From positions 4,286,001 through 4,350,000 of the forward strand of contig NC_014391.1 in the NCBI RefSeq assembly GCF_000145235.1: a DNA stretch of 64,000 bases, read 5' to 3'. Positions within the stretch are counted from its first letter, which is position 1. The number at the start of each line of letters is the position of its first letter. The translations under genes were made by a program, and so were the position numbers. Positions 54,413 to 62,902 of this stretch are shown here, one piece after another. The DNA is from Micromonospora aurantiaca ATCC 27029. GTDB taxonomy: Bacteria > Actinomycetota > Actinomycetes > Mycobacteriales > Micromonosporaceae. The notes beneath the pieces were generated by a model, which was not told the DNA's origin, searched no databases, and was given only the letters and a program-made list of their open reading frames with translations.

Positions 54413-55770
54413 CAGCCGTCGACCAGTCGCGCCCGGCCGGGGACAGCGCCGCGCCGCCGGTGCTCGGGCCGGTGCTGGCGATCGCGCTGCCGGTGCTGCT
54501 CGCGTCGCTGGCGAGCCTGGTGGCGCCGCTGCTGAACACCGCCGTGATCGGCCGGCACGATCCGGCCTACCTGTACCCGCTGGCGCTGGTGCTGCCGATG
54601 ATCCTGTTGCAGAACTCGGTGAACGAGAGCCTGCGTGTCGCGTCGGTGGCGTTCGCCGCCCAGGCGTCGGGCAGCGGCGACCTCGACACGTACGCGCGGC
54701 GGCAGCGGACCGTGCTCGTGCTCGGCGTGGCGGTCAACCTCGGCGTGGCGCTGCTGTTCCTGGTGGCGCACCCGCTCTTCCTCGACCTGTACGCGGTGCC
54801 CGCCGGTTCGCGCACCCTGGTGTACGCGTTCGTCCAGCTCAACACGCTCACCGGCGCGGTGCTGGCGGTGAGCGTGGCGCTGATGTCGAGCCTCTACGGG
54901 CTGCGGCAGGTACGCGCGGTGACCGTCGGCACGCTGGTGAGCCTCGGCTCCGGGGTGGTGCTCACCGCCGCGCTCGTCGGCTGGCTCGGCGTGTTCGCCC
55001 TGCCGGCGGCCACCGCCACCACCGCGACCGCCACAGCGGTCTGGGCGTCCCGCCGCCTGGCCCGCTGCGGGGTGCGGCCCTGGGCCCGGATCGGGCTGCG
55101 CGCACCGGTCCGCCGGTCCTGGCGGGAGGTCTGCCGGATCAGCGTGCCGGTGAGCCTGGGCTACCTGCTGCTGTTCGGCAGCGGGCTGGTGCTGACCCGG
55201 ATCCTCGCCGGCTACTCCCCGCTGACAGTGGCCGGGTACGGCGTGGCGTACCGGGTGCAGAACCTCGTGCTGCTGCCGGCCATCGCACTCGGTGTGGGCG
55301 CCGGCATCACCGTCAACCGGCTCGCCGCGCAGCGCCGGGGCGGGCGGGTCGGACCGTCGGTCGTCGCCGCGGTCGGGCTGTCGGCGGCGGTGTTCGCGGT
55401 CGTGGCCGCCCTGGTCTGGCTGCTCCGCGGGCCCGGGACCGGGCTGCTCACCGGCGATCCGGCGGTGGCCCGGGCCGCCGCCGACTACCTCGGCCACCTG
55501 GCGCCGGCCTATCTGGTCGCCGGTCCGCTGCTCACCCTGTCGATCTTCCTGGAGGAGACCGGGAACGGGGTCCGGGCGCTGGTCGTGAACGCCACGCTCA
55601 CAGTCGTCCAGCTCGCCCTGGCCGCCGGGCTGGCCCGCGCCGGGCATCCGGTGTCCCACGTCTACCTCGCGCTGGCCGTGGCCCACCTGCCGGCCGTCGG
55701 CTTCGTCGTCCACGAGCTGCTCCGCGCCCGCCGCCTCGGTGGGCGGGTCAGCGCCATCCCCACGAGCTGA
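54409..55770 (+). CDS. MATE-family efflux transporter
   Basis: 453 aa with about twelve hydrophobic helices, in two similar halves (first VLAIALPVLLASLASLVAPL, second ISVPVSLGYLLLFGSGLVLT). NTAVIGRHDPAYLYPLAL corresponds to the MATE loop after helix 1 (usual D-x-x-M/V-x-G-x). No soluble domain is attached. In the middle of the operon, it most likely exports the product and so gives self-protection. Start overlaps the dehydrogenase stop by 4 nt. MATE versus the related MVF/polysaccharide flippases is the main alternative. Confidence 0.85.
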   Translation: MTAVDQSRPAGDSAAPPVLGPVLAIALPVLLASLASLVAPLLNTAVIGRHDPAYLYPLALVLPMILLQNSVNESLRVASVAFAAQASGSGDLDTYARRQRTVLVLGVAVNLGVALLFLVAHPLFLDLYAVPAGSRTLVYAFVQLNTLTGAVLAVSVALMSSLYGLRQVRAVTVGTLVSLGSGVVLTAALVGWLGVFALPAATATTATATAVWASRRLARCGVRPWARIGLRAPVRRSWREVCRISVPVSLGYLLLFGSGLVLTRILAGYSPLTVAGYGVAYRVQNLVLLPAIALGVGAGITVNRLAAQRRGGRVGPSVVAAVGLSAAVFAVVAALVWLLRGPGTGLLTGDPAVARAAADYLGHLAPAYLVAGPLLTLSIFLEETGNGVRALVVNATLTVVQLALAAGLARAGHPVSHVYLALAVAHLPAVGFVVHELLRARRLGGRVSAIPTS

Positions 55771-55780
55771 AGGAAACACG

Positions 55781-57319
55781 ATGCACCGAACCCTGTACGA
55801 CGTCCTCACCGCCACAGTGGACAGTCATCCCGACAAGCTCGCCCTGATCGCGGGACCGCACCGGCTGACCTACCGCGACCTGGCGGCACGCGTGGCCGGC
55901 CTGGCCGGCCGCCTCCAGGCCGACGGCGTGCGCCCCGGCGACCGGGTGGTGATCTGCGCCGGGAACCGGGTCGAGACGGTGACCGCCTTCTGGGCGGCGC
56001 TGGCCGCCGGCGGGGTGGCCGTGGTGGTCGGCCACGAGCAGCGGCCCGAGCGGGTACGCCACGTGCTGGCCGACTGCGCCGCCACCGTCCTGCTCGCGCT
56101 GGAGCCGATGGCGCGCTCCCTGACCGGCCTGGGCCTGCCGGCGTCGGTCCGGGCGGTGCTGCCGGTCGGCGCCGAGGACACCCTCTTCGCCGGTACGCCG
56201 GCACCCGTCGACGTGATCAGCGAGGATCTGGCCGCGCTGGTCTACACGTCCGGCTCCACCGGCGACGCCAAGGGCGTGATGCTCAGCCACGCGAACATGC
56301 TGACCGCGCTGGACTCGCTCAACGAGTACCTGCGCAACGGCCCGGAGGACGTGTTCCTCTGCGCCCTGCCGCTCGCCTTCGACTACGGGCTCTACCAGAT
56401 GATCATGGCGTTCTCGCAGGGCGCGACGCTGGTCCTGGAGCGGGACATGAGCCTGCCGTTGCAGGTCGTCAAGGACATCGCCCGCTACCGCTGCACAGTC
56501 GTGCCCGGCGTGCCGGTGCTGTTCGAGCTGGTCGAGCAGTTCAGCCGCTTCGGCATGCCGGACGTGAGCAGCGTCCGCTGCCTGACCAACACCGGCGCCG
56601 CGCTGCTGCCCCGGCACATCGCCGCGATCCGCCGGCTGTTCCCCGGCGCGGACATCTACTCGATGTACGGCGTCACCGAGTGCAAGCGCTGCACCTACCT
56701 TCCGCCGGAGCTGCTCGACGCCAAGCCGGGCAGCGTCGGGCAGGCCATCCCGAACACCCAGATCCTGGTGGTCGACGAGCAGGACCGGCCCTGCCCGCCG
56801 TACCAGGTGGGGCAGCTCGTGGTGCGCGGCGGCACGGTGATGCAGGGCTACTGGGGACTGCCGGACGAGACCGCCCGCAAGATCCGCGAGCACCCGGTAC
56901 GCGGCGGCCGCTGCCTCTACACCGGCGACTACGGCTACCTCGACGAGGACGGCCACTTCTTCTTCAAGGGCCGGATCGACGAGGTGATCAAGGTCCGGGG
57001 ACGCAAACTGATCCCCCGCGACGTCGAGGAGGTCCTGCGGTCCGTGCCGGGCGTCGCCGAGGCGAGCGTGGTCTGCACCGCCCTCGACGACGGCGACCAC
57101 GACATCGCCGCCTTCGTCGCCGCCGACCCGGCCGCCGTCGACGCGTCCGCGCTGCGTGCGGCCTGCCGGTCCGGCCTGGAGACCTGGCAGCGGCCCACCC
57201 GGTACGAGGTGCTCGCCACGCTGCCGCGCAACAGCAACGGCAAGGTGGACAAGCCCGAGCTGCTGCGCCGGTACCCGGTGCCCACTGCGGCCCTGGCACC
57301 GGCCGGTGCGCCGTGCTGA
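55781..57319 (+). CDS. Acyl-/aminoacyl-AMP ligase (ANL superfamily), first of two
   Basis: 512 aa, ATG with AAGGA 5 nt upstream. Motifs in order: LVYTSGSTGDAKGVMLSH (A3 P-loop), PLAFDYGLYQMIMAF (A4-like), YSMYGVTECKR (A5), RCLYTGDYGYLD (A7), FKGRIDEVIKVRGRKLIP (A8) and NSNGKVDKPEL, whose Lys is the A10 catalytic residue. All are intact. The binding pocket (LPLAFDYG) is closer to acyl-CoA/acyl-ACP ligases than to strict amino-acid adenylation domains. It likely charges a carboxylic acid onto the free ACP or CoA for a KASIII downstream. The next gene begins inside it by 7 nt. Confidence 0.9.
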   Translation: MHRTLYDVLTATVDSHPDKLALIAGPHRLTYRDLAARVAGLAGRLQADGVRPGDRVVICAGNRVETVTAFWAALAAGGVAVVVGHEQRPERVRHVLADCAATVLLALEPMARSLTGLGLPASVRAVLPVGAEDTLFAGTPAPVDVISEDLAALVYTSGSTGDAKGVMLSHANMLTALDSLNEYLRNGPEDVFLCALPLAFDYGLYQMIMAFSQGATLVLERDMSLPLQVVKDIARYRCTVVPGVPVLFELVEQFSRFGMPDVSSVRCLTNTGAALLPRHIAAIRRLFPGADIYSMYGVTECKRCTYLPPELLDAKPGSVGQAIPNTQILVVDEQDRPCPPYQVGQLVVRGGTVMQGYWGLPDETARKIREHPVRGGRCLYTGDYGYLDEDGHFFFKGRIDEVIKVRGRKLIPRDVEEVLRSVPGVAEASVVCTALDDGDHDIAAFVAADPAAVDASALRAACRSGLETWQRPTRYEVLATLPRNSNGKVDKPELLRRYPVPTAALAPAGAPC

Positions 57320-58254
57320 ACCTGACCGCCGTGCAGGCCGTCGTGCCGGACGACCGGCCCAGCCTCTTCGCCCTCGCCGGCCGGTACGACATGCCGCGCG
57401 CCGAGCTGGCCGTGTTCCACCGGATCTACGGCCTCGACCGGGTACCGGTGTGGTCCGGCGACACCGCCGCCCTGGTCGAGGAGACGGTGGCGAACCTGCT
57501 CAAGGAGTCGGGTGTGGACTCCGGCCGGGTCCGCTGGCTGGTGCACGCCCACACCGGCACCCACCAGGACGTGGTGGGCCGCGCCGGCCTGGCCCGGATC
57601 TGCCGCCGGCTCGGGCTGGACCGGGCGCAGTCGTTCGGCATGACCACCAACAACTGCGCGTCGACGGTGTCCGCCATGCGGGTGGTCGACCGGCTGCTGG
57701 CCCGGGGTTCGGCCACCGACGTGGCGATCGTGGTGACAGCCGACGTCGCGTTCACCCCGATCATGCAGGTGATCCCGAACAGCTCGGTCACCGGCGACGC
57801 CGGGGTCGCCTGCCTGTTCAGCCGCCGCGACGCCGGTCACCGCGTCCTGGCCGCCCGGATCGACACGTACGGCCGGCACGCCGCCTGTCAGTGGCAGGAC
57901 GAGGCGGCCAACGCCGAGTTCGAGGCCGAGTATCCGGCGCGGCTCGCCGACGTGATGCGCCGCGCGCTCGACGACGCCGGGCTGACCTGGCCGGACATCC
58001 GCATGGTGCTGCCGCACAACGTCAACACATTCTCCTGGAAGCAGGTCGCGGCGCGCGCCGGCATTCCGTTCGAGTCGGTCTACCTGGACCAGGTGCCGCA
58101 CACGGCGCACTGCTTCGGCGCCGACATCTTCCTCAACCTCGCCGCCGCCGACCGCGCGGGCCTGCTGCGGCCCGGTGACCGGCTGATGCTCGCCACGGTC
58201 GGGCTCGGCGCGGTCTTCGCCGCCGTGGTGCTGGAATACGGGAGTCACACATGA
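57313..58254 (+). CDS. KASIII-like ketosynthase/acyltransferase, first of two
   Basis: 313 aa from GTG. The nucleophile is Cys115 in MTTNNCASTVSAMRV; the catalytic His is His235 in VLPHNVNTFSW. The third position, Asn in FabH (31 residues further on), is His266 in TAHCFGADIFLN. The C-terminal strand LMLATVGLGAVFAAVVLEY is typical. Both KASIII proteins of this cluster share the Cys-His-His set, so it is not a chance mutation. Related KASIII enzymes with a changed third residue act as acyltransferases forming esters or amides, not C-C bonds (known for CerJ-type proteins). Start overlaps the ligase by 7 nt and stop overlaps the next gene by ATGA. Confidence 0.85.
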   Translation: MLNLTAVQAVVPDDRPSLFALAGRYDMPRAELAVFHRIYGLDRVPVWSGDTAALVEETVANLLKESGVDSGRVRWLVHAHTGTHQDVVGRAGLARICRRLGLDRAQSFGMTTNNCASTVSAMRVVDRLLARGSATDVAIVVTADVAFTPIMQVIPNSSVTGDAGVACLFSRRDAGHRVLAARIDTYGRHAACQWQDEAANAEFEAEYPARLADVMRRALDDAGLTWPDIRMVLPHNVNTFSWKQVAARAGIPFESVYLDQVPHTAHCFGADIFLNLAAADRAGLLRPGDRLMLATVGLGAVFAAVVLEYGSHT

Positions 58255-59756
58255 CCATCGGATACCGCGCCGAGCTGCGCGACCGGCTGCTGGCCGCCGC
58301 CCGGCGGCACCCGGAGCGTACGGCGCTCTGGGTCGAGGACCGCGCGTACACGTACCGGGAGCTGTTCGCCCGCGCCGACACCCTGGCCGGCCGGCTCGAC
58401 GAGCGGGACGAGCCGTTCTGCCTGGTGTACTGCGGCCGGAACCTGACCCGGTACGTCGCGATCCTGGCGAGCCTGCTGGCCGGCAAGGCGTTCGTGCCGA
58501 TGTGCCCCACGTCGCCGCCCGCCTACTGCGAGAAGGTGCTCAAACGGCTCGACGGACAGGTGGTCGCGGTCCTGGACAGCGGTGACCCGGACCAGGACGA
58601 CCGGCTGCGGACGATGATGGCGCCGCCGGCGCCGGTGCTCGACCACGGCCCCGGGCCGCGGTGGGAGGGCGAGCCCCGGCGGCCGCAGGGCGGCGCGTAC
58701 CTGATGTTCACCTCCGGCAGCACCGGGGTGCCCAAGGCCGTCCTGGTCACACTGGACAACCTCACCGCGTACCTGGACGGCGCGATCGAGCTGTTCGGCC
58801 CGACCTGCGAGGACCGGTTCGCCCAGGTCAACAACTTCACGTTCGACCTGTCGGTGCATGACATCGCGCTGCCGTGGACCGTCGGCGCGGCCGTGTACGC
58901 GCTGCCCGACCAGGCCGTCTACAAGCTCCCCGCGCTGGTACGGGAGCACGCGCTGACCTTCTGGCTGTCCGTGCCCACCACCGGCGTCAGCCTGCTCGAC
59001 CTCGGCCTGCTCCGGCCAGGCGCGCTGCCCAGCCTGCGCCGGACGCTGTTCTGCGGGGAACCGCTGCCCCGGCGGCTCGCGCAGGCGTGGCACGCCGCCA
59101 ACCCGGACGGGGAGCTGTTCAACGTGTACGGGCCGACCGAGTGCACGATCGCGGTGACCTCCTTCGGCTGGCGGCCGGACCAGGACCTGCCGGACGTCGT
59201 GCCGATCGGATGGCCGTACCCCCGGCAGGAGGTCCGCGTCGTCGGCGCCGACCTGGCCGGGGTGGCCGCCGGGCAGACCGGCGAGTTGCTGCTGCGTGGC
59301 AGCCAGCTCGTCCCGGGCTACCACGGCGACCCGGAGCAGACCGCGGCCCGGTTCGTCGAGCTGCCGGACGCGCCAGGACGCTGGTACCGCACCGGCGACC
59401 TGGTCGCCCACGACCCGCGCTGGGGGCTGGTGTTCAAGGGCCGCCGCGACGACCAGATGCAGGTCCGCGGGCACCGGGTGGAACGGCTCGAGGTGGAGAC
59501 CCTGCTGCGGCAGGTGCTCGGCACCGAGGCCGTGGCGGTGGTCGGCTGGCCGGTGGCGCCGGGCGGCCTCGTCCAGGGGCTCGTCGCGTTCGTCGCGGAC
59601 ACCGCGACGCCGGTGCCCGAGATGCGCCGCCGGATCAGCCGGGAACTGCCCGAACACCTGTGGCCGAGCCGGATCCACGTCGGCCCGCTGCCGCAGAACC
59701 GCAGCCTCAAGGTGGACTACCCGCAGCTGCGGCGCCGGCTCGAGGAGGAAGCGTGA
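58251..59756 (+). CDS. NRPS-like stand-alone adenylation enzyme
   Basis: 501 aa. A3 YLMFTSGSTGVPKAVLVT, A4 NNFTFDLSVHDIALPW (FDxS with the Asp235-type position of amino-acid-activating domains region), A5 NVYGPTECTIAVTSF, A7 WYRTGDLV, A8 GRRDDQMQVRGHRVE and a final QNRSLKVDYPQL with Lys. It looks more like a DltA/NRPS A-domain than the ligase at 55781. It has no attached carrier domain, so it should load the ACP in trans with an amino acid. No substrate was deduced. Both ends overlap neighbours by 4 nt. Confidence 0.88.
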   Translation: MTIGYRAELRDRLLAAARRHPERTALWVEDRAYTYRELFARADTLAGRLDERDEPFCLVYCGRNLTRYVAILASLLAGKAFVPMCPTSPPAYCEKVLKRLDGQVVAVLDSGDPDQDDRLRTMMAPPAPVLDHGPGPRWEGEPRRPQGGAYLMFTSGSTGVPKAVLVTLDNLTAYLDGAIELFGPTCEDRFAQVNNFTFDLSVHDIALPWTVGAAVYALPDQAVYKLPALVREHALTFWLSVPTTGVSLLDLGLLRPGALPSLRRTLFCGEPLPRRLAQAWHAANPDGELFNVYGPTECTIAVTSFGWRPDQDLPDVVPIGWPYPRQEVRVVGADLAGVAAGQTGELLLRGSQLVPGYHGDPEQTAARFVELPDAPGRWYRTGDLVAHDPRWGLVFKGRRDDQMQVRGHRVERLEVETLLRQVLGTEAVAVVGWPVAPGGLVQGLVAFVADTATPVPEMRRRISRELPEHLWPSRIHVGPLPQNRSLKVDYPQLRRRLEEEA

Positions 59757-60730
59757 CCGCCGCCGTGCGGACACCGGCCGCCGGGCTGGACCGGATGCTC
59801 GCCACCTACCGCCGGCACACCCCGATGACCGAACCCGGACCGCACGCCGAGGCGCTGCGCCGGCTGCCGGCCGACGTGCCGGCCCTCGTGGAGGTCATCG
59901 GCGGCCTCTTCGCCCACTACGAGCTGGACCCGCCCGCGGCCGGCTGGAAGCCCGGACCGGACCGGCTCGCCGAGGTCGACCTGCGCACCACCCGGCGGAT
60001 GCTCGACCGGGTGCTCGCCCTCGACCCGGCGCCGCTGACCCGGGCCCGGCCGCTGCACCGCCGCTGGCTGGGCGTCTGCCGGGACGCGAGCCTGCTGCTC
60101 TGCGCCGTGCTGCGGGAGCAGGGGGTGCCGGCCCGGCTGCGGTACGGCACCGCCCACCACCTGTACGTGCCCTACCGGCCGATGCACGACCACGTGGTGG
60201 TCGAGTACTGGTCGGCCGGCGAGGGCCGGTGGCGGTACGCCGACGGCCGGATGTACCGGACCGCCCGGGACACCTTCCAACTGCCCGACCACTACCGGGA
60301 CGACGTTCCGGAGTCGGTGTTCCTCACCGGCGCCCGCGCCTGGCGCCGGGCCCAGGAGGGCGAGCGTGCGGCGCTGCGCCTCAGCGGCCTGATGCTGAAC
60401 GCCGACGCCGGCCGCTGGCAGGCCCGCAACCTGTTCCTGTACGACCTGGCCGCCCTCGCCGGCTGGGAACCGCTGATGTGGGACGCCTGGGGCTACATCC
60501 GCCGGGCCCGCCCGCAGTCCCGCCCGCGCGGGTTCCTCCAGTACCGCAAGCTCGGCCGGCTCGCCGCGCTCGACGACCGCGATCCGGAGCAGTGGCGCGA
60601 GCTGCTGCTCCGCTACCGGGCCACCCGCCTGGTCCGGGTGCCGGCCCGGGTGCTGTCGTGCAGCCCGGTCAACGGCCGCCGCGTCGTCGCCGCGCCGCCC
60701 GCCCGGAGGACACCCGATGATCGCGATTGA
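59753..60730 (+). CDS. Transglutaminase-like (papain-like fold) enzyme
   Basis: 325 aa from GTG overlapping the ligase stop. The triad of the transglutaminase-like family is visible: Cys in LGVCRDASLLLCAVLREQGV, His in YRPMHDHVVVEYW and Asp in WRYADGRMY, with the usual spacing. The C-terminal ~120 residues (FLYDLAALAGWEPLMWDAWG, PRGFLQYRKLGRL) are an additional helical domain. In natural-product pathways such enzymes form amide bonds from ACP-bound acyl groups (as known for AdmF in andrimid), so it could join the ACP-bound chain to an amine. It overlaps the next gene by 14 nt. Confidence 0.82.
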   Translation: MTAAVRTPAAGLDRMLATYRRHTPMTEPGPHAEALRRLPADVPALVEVIGGLFAHYELDPPAAGWKPGPDRLAEVDLRTTRRMLDRVLALDPAPLTRARPLHRRWLGVCRDASLLLCAVLREQGVPARLRYGTAHHLYVPYRPMHDHVVVEYWSAGEGRWRYADGRMYRTARDTFQLPDHYRDDVPESVFLTGARAWRRAQEGERAALRLSGLMLNADAGRWQARNLFLYDLAALAGWEPLMWDAWGYIRRARPQSRPRGFLQYRKLGRLAALDDRDPEQWRELLLRYRATRLVRVPARVLSCSPVNGRRVVAAPPARRTPDDRD

Positions 60731-61643
60731 CGCGGTGGTACGCGTGGAACCGGAACGACGGCTGTCGGTCACCGACGACCACGCGCTGCTCGGCCTCACC
60801 TCGGCCCGCGCCCGGGTGTACGGCCGGCTCTACGGCTACGACCGGATCCCGGTGGCCGCCGCCGGGCAGGAGTTCCCGATGCTGCTGGACGCCGTCCGGC
60901 GGCTGCTCGACGAGGCGCGCGTGACACCGGACCGCGTGGCGGTGGTGGTGCACGCGCACACCGGCCCGTACATCGGACCGGTGGGCGCCGGCCTGCCCCG
61001 GCTGGTCGCCCGGCAGCTCGGCGGCGACACGCTGTGCTTCGGCACCCAGTCCAACAAGTGCGTCTCCAGCATCAGCGCGCTGGACCTGATGGACCGGCTG
61101 CTCGCGGGGCGGCCCGGCGACGCCGTCGGCGTCCTGCTGATCGGCGAGACCGCCGACAGCCCGGATCTGCGGGTGCTGGACACCGGCATCGCCGGGGACG
61201 TGGCGTGCGCGGTGCTGCTGCGCCGAAACGGGCCCCGCGACCGGGTGCTCGCCCACGCGGTCGCCACGCACGGCCAGTACGCCGGCGGCATCTACACCGA
61301 GCCCGGCGCGCCGAGCCGCCAGGAGTACGAACGCCGCTTCCAGGAGCATCTCGGCGACGTGGTCGACCGGACGCTGCGGCGGGCCGGACGCCGTCCCGAC
61401 GAGCTGACAGTCCTGTTGCCGCACAACGTCAACGTCAACGTGTGGCGGGCGGCGGCCGGCGTGATCGGCGTACCGGCCGATCGGATCGTGCTCGACAACG
61501 TGCCCCGGTACGGCCACTGCTTCGGCGCCGACATCTTCCTGAACCTGGACACCGTCCGGCCCCGGCTGCGCCCGGGTGACCTGGCCCTGATGGCGTCCGT
61601 CGGGGTCGGCGGCACGTTCGGCGCCGTCCTGCTCGAACACTGA
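60717..61643 (+). CDS. KASIII-like ketosynthase/acyltransferase, second of two
   Basis: 308 aa. Cys115 lies in FGTQSNKCVSSISALDL, His236 in LLPHNVNVNVWRAAAG, and His267 of YGHCFGADIFLNLD replaces the FabH Asn. It shares the HCFGADIFLN and PHNVN motifs with the protein at 57313-58254, so the two arose from one ancestor and are specialised KASIII enzymes. It could act on the second acyl unit or form a heterodimer with the first. The ATG at 60717 lies within the previous gene. A 17-bp gap with GGAG leads to the ATP-grasp gene. Confidence 0.85.
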   Translation: MIAIDAVVRVEPERRLSVTDDHALLGLTSARARVYGRLYGYDRIPVAAAGQEFPMLLDAVRRLLDEARVTPDRVAVVVHAHTGPYIGPVGAGLPRLVARQLGGDTLCFGTQSNKCVSSISALDLMDRLLAGRPGDAVGVLLIGETADSPDLRVLDTGIAGDVACAVLLRRNGPRDRVLAHAVATHGQYAGGIYTEPGAPSRQEYERRFQEHLGDVVDRTLRRAGRRPDELTVLLPHNVNVNVWRAAAGVIGVPADRIVLDNVPRYGHCFGADIFLNLDTVRPRLRPGDLALMASVGVGGTFGAVLLEH

Positions 61644-61660
61644 CCCGCGAGGAGAGTCGC

Positions 61661-62902
61661 GTGAAGAAGCTGTACGTCATCCTCATCAACGACAACGTGA
61701 TCCGATCCGGCCTGGCCGACCTGGGCCGGCTCGCGGACGCGGAACTCTGGCTGGTCTCCAGCCCGCACTACGCGCGCCGGCTCACCGACGAGCAGCGCGC
61801 CGCGTACGCCCGGATCGTCGTGCCCGACGACATGGAGACGACCGACCTGGTGGCGTTGCTGGACCGGGAGCTGCCCCGCCCCCGGCCGGAGCAACTCCGG
61901 TTCCTCACCAACGACGAGTCCTGCGAGCTGATCTGCGCGCGACTCGCCGAGCACCTCGGCACGGCCGGCTGGCCGGCCGCGCGCCTGCTGCCGTTCGTGG
62001 ACAAGATGGCCAGCAAGGCCGCGCTCGCCGGCAGCGGGCTGCGGCTGCCGCGGCACCTGCGCTTCGACCGCGACCGGCACGCCGCCGACCCGCGCGGCTA
62101 CTGCGAGCGGATCGCCGCGGAGATCGGCTTCCCGATGGTGGTCAAGCCGGTCGACAGGTACGCCAGCATGGACGTGCGGCGGCTGGACGGGCCGGCGGCG
62201 TTGCGCGCCTGGGCGAGCTGGGCGTCCTCGCCGAAGGACCGCAACAGCTACGAGGTGGACGAGTTCGTCTCCGGCACGCTCTACAACTTCGACGCGCTGG
62301 TGCAGGACGGCCGGGTGGTGTGGAGCAACGTGTGCGCCAACCTCAACCCCTGCATGGAGTTCGCCGCCGGACGGTCGCTCGGCGTGTGGACGCTGCCCGC
62401 CGACGACCCGACGGCCGTGCGGGTGTCCGGGTTCGGCCACCGGGCGCTCGCCGCGCTGCGGCCACCGGACGGCGGCGTACACATGGAGGTGTTCGGCACG
62501 CCCGACGGCGAGCTGGTCTTCCTGGAGGTCGCGGCCCGGCCGCCCGGCGGCGAGATGCGCGCCGTCTACCTGCGCACCCACGGCGTCGACATCGACCTCG
62601 CGCACTACCTGCTGCGGGCCGGCGAGCCGTACGACGTGCGGGCCCGGCCGACCGGCGAGCTGGGGGCCTGGGTGATCACCCCTCGTCACGCCGGCCGGGT
62701 CAGCGCCGTCGACCTGCCCGCGCTGCGCAGCGAGCACACCGTGCAGGTGCACGTGTCGGTCGGCGAGACCGTCGCGCGCGCCAGCGCGCACATCGTCGAG
62801 CCGCCCTCCGCCGTGTTCATGGTCTACGGCGCCGACCGGGTCGCCTTCGGCCACGACATGGACCTGCTGCGTGACCTCACCCTCTACCGCGTGGAGCCCT
62901 GA
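61661..62902 (+). CDS. ATP-grasp carboxylate-amine/thiol ligase
   Basis: 413 aa from GTG with GGAG 6 nt upstream. ATP-grasp landmarks: FVDKMASKAALAGSGLRLPR (entry), GFPMVVKPVDRYASMDV (ATP-binding Lys strand), YEVDEFVSGTLYNFDALV and FLEVAARPPGGEMRAVYL, where the usual ExNxRxGG motif reads EVAARPPGG with Ala for Asn. The fold belongs with biotin-carboxylase-like amino-acid ligases. BtrJ of butirosin, an ATP-grasp enzyme that loads Glu onto an ACP next to a PLP decarboxylase, is the closest known logic. The next start overlaps its stop by one base (TGATG). Confidence 0.87.
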   Translation: MKKLYVILINDNVIRSGLADLGRLADAELWLVSSPHYARRLTDEQRAAYARIVVPDDMETTDLVALLDRELPRPRPEQLRFLTNDESCELICARLAEHLGTAGWPAARLLPFVDKMASKAALAGSGLRLPRHLRFDRDRHAADPRGYCERIAAEIGFPMVVKPVDRYASMDVRRLDGPAALRAWASWASSPKDRNSYEVDEFVSGTLYNFDALVQDGRVVWSNVCANLNPCMEFAAGRSLGVWTLPADDPTAVRVSGFGHRALAALRPPDGGVHMEVFGTPDGELVFLEVAARPPGGEMRAVYLRTHGVDIDLAHYLLRAGEPYDVRARPTGELGAWVITPRHAGRVSAVDLPALRSEHTVQVHVSVGETVARASAHIVEPPSAVFMVYGADRVAFGHDMDLLRDLTLYRVEP

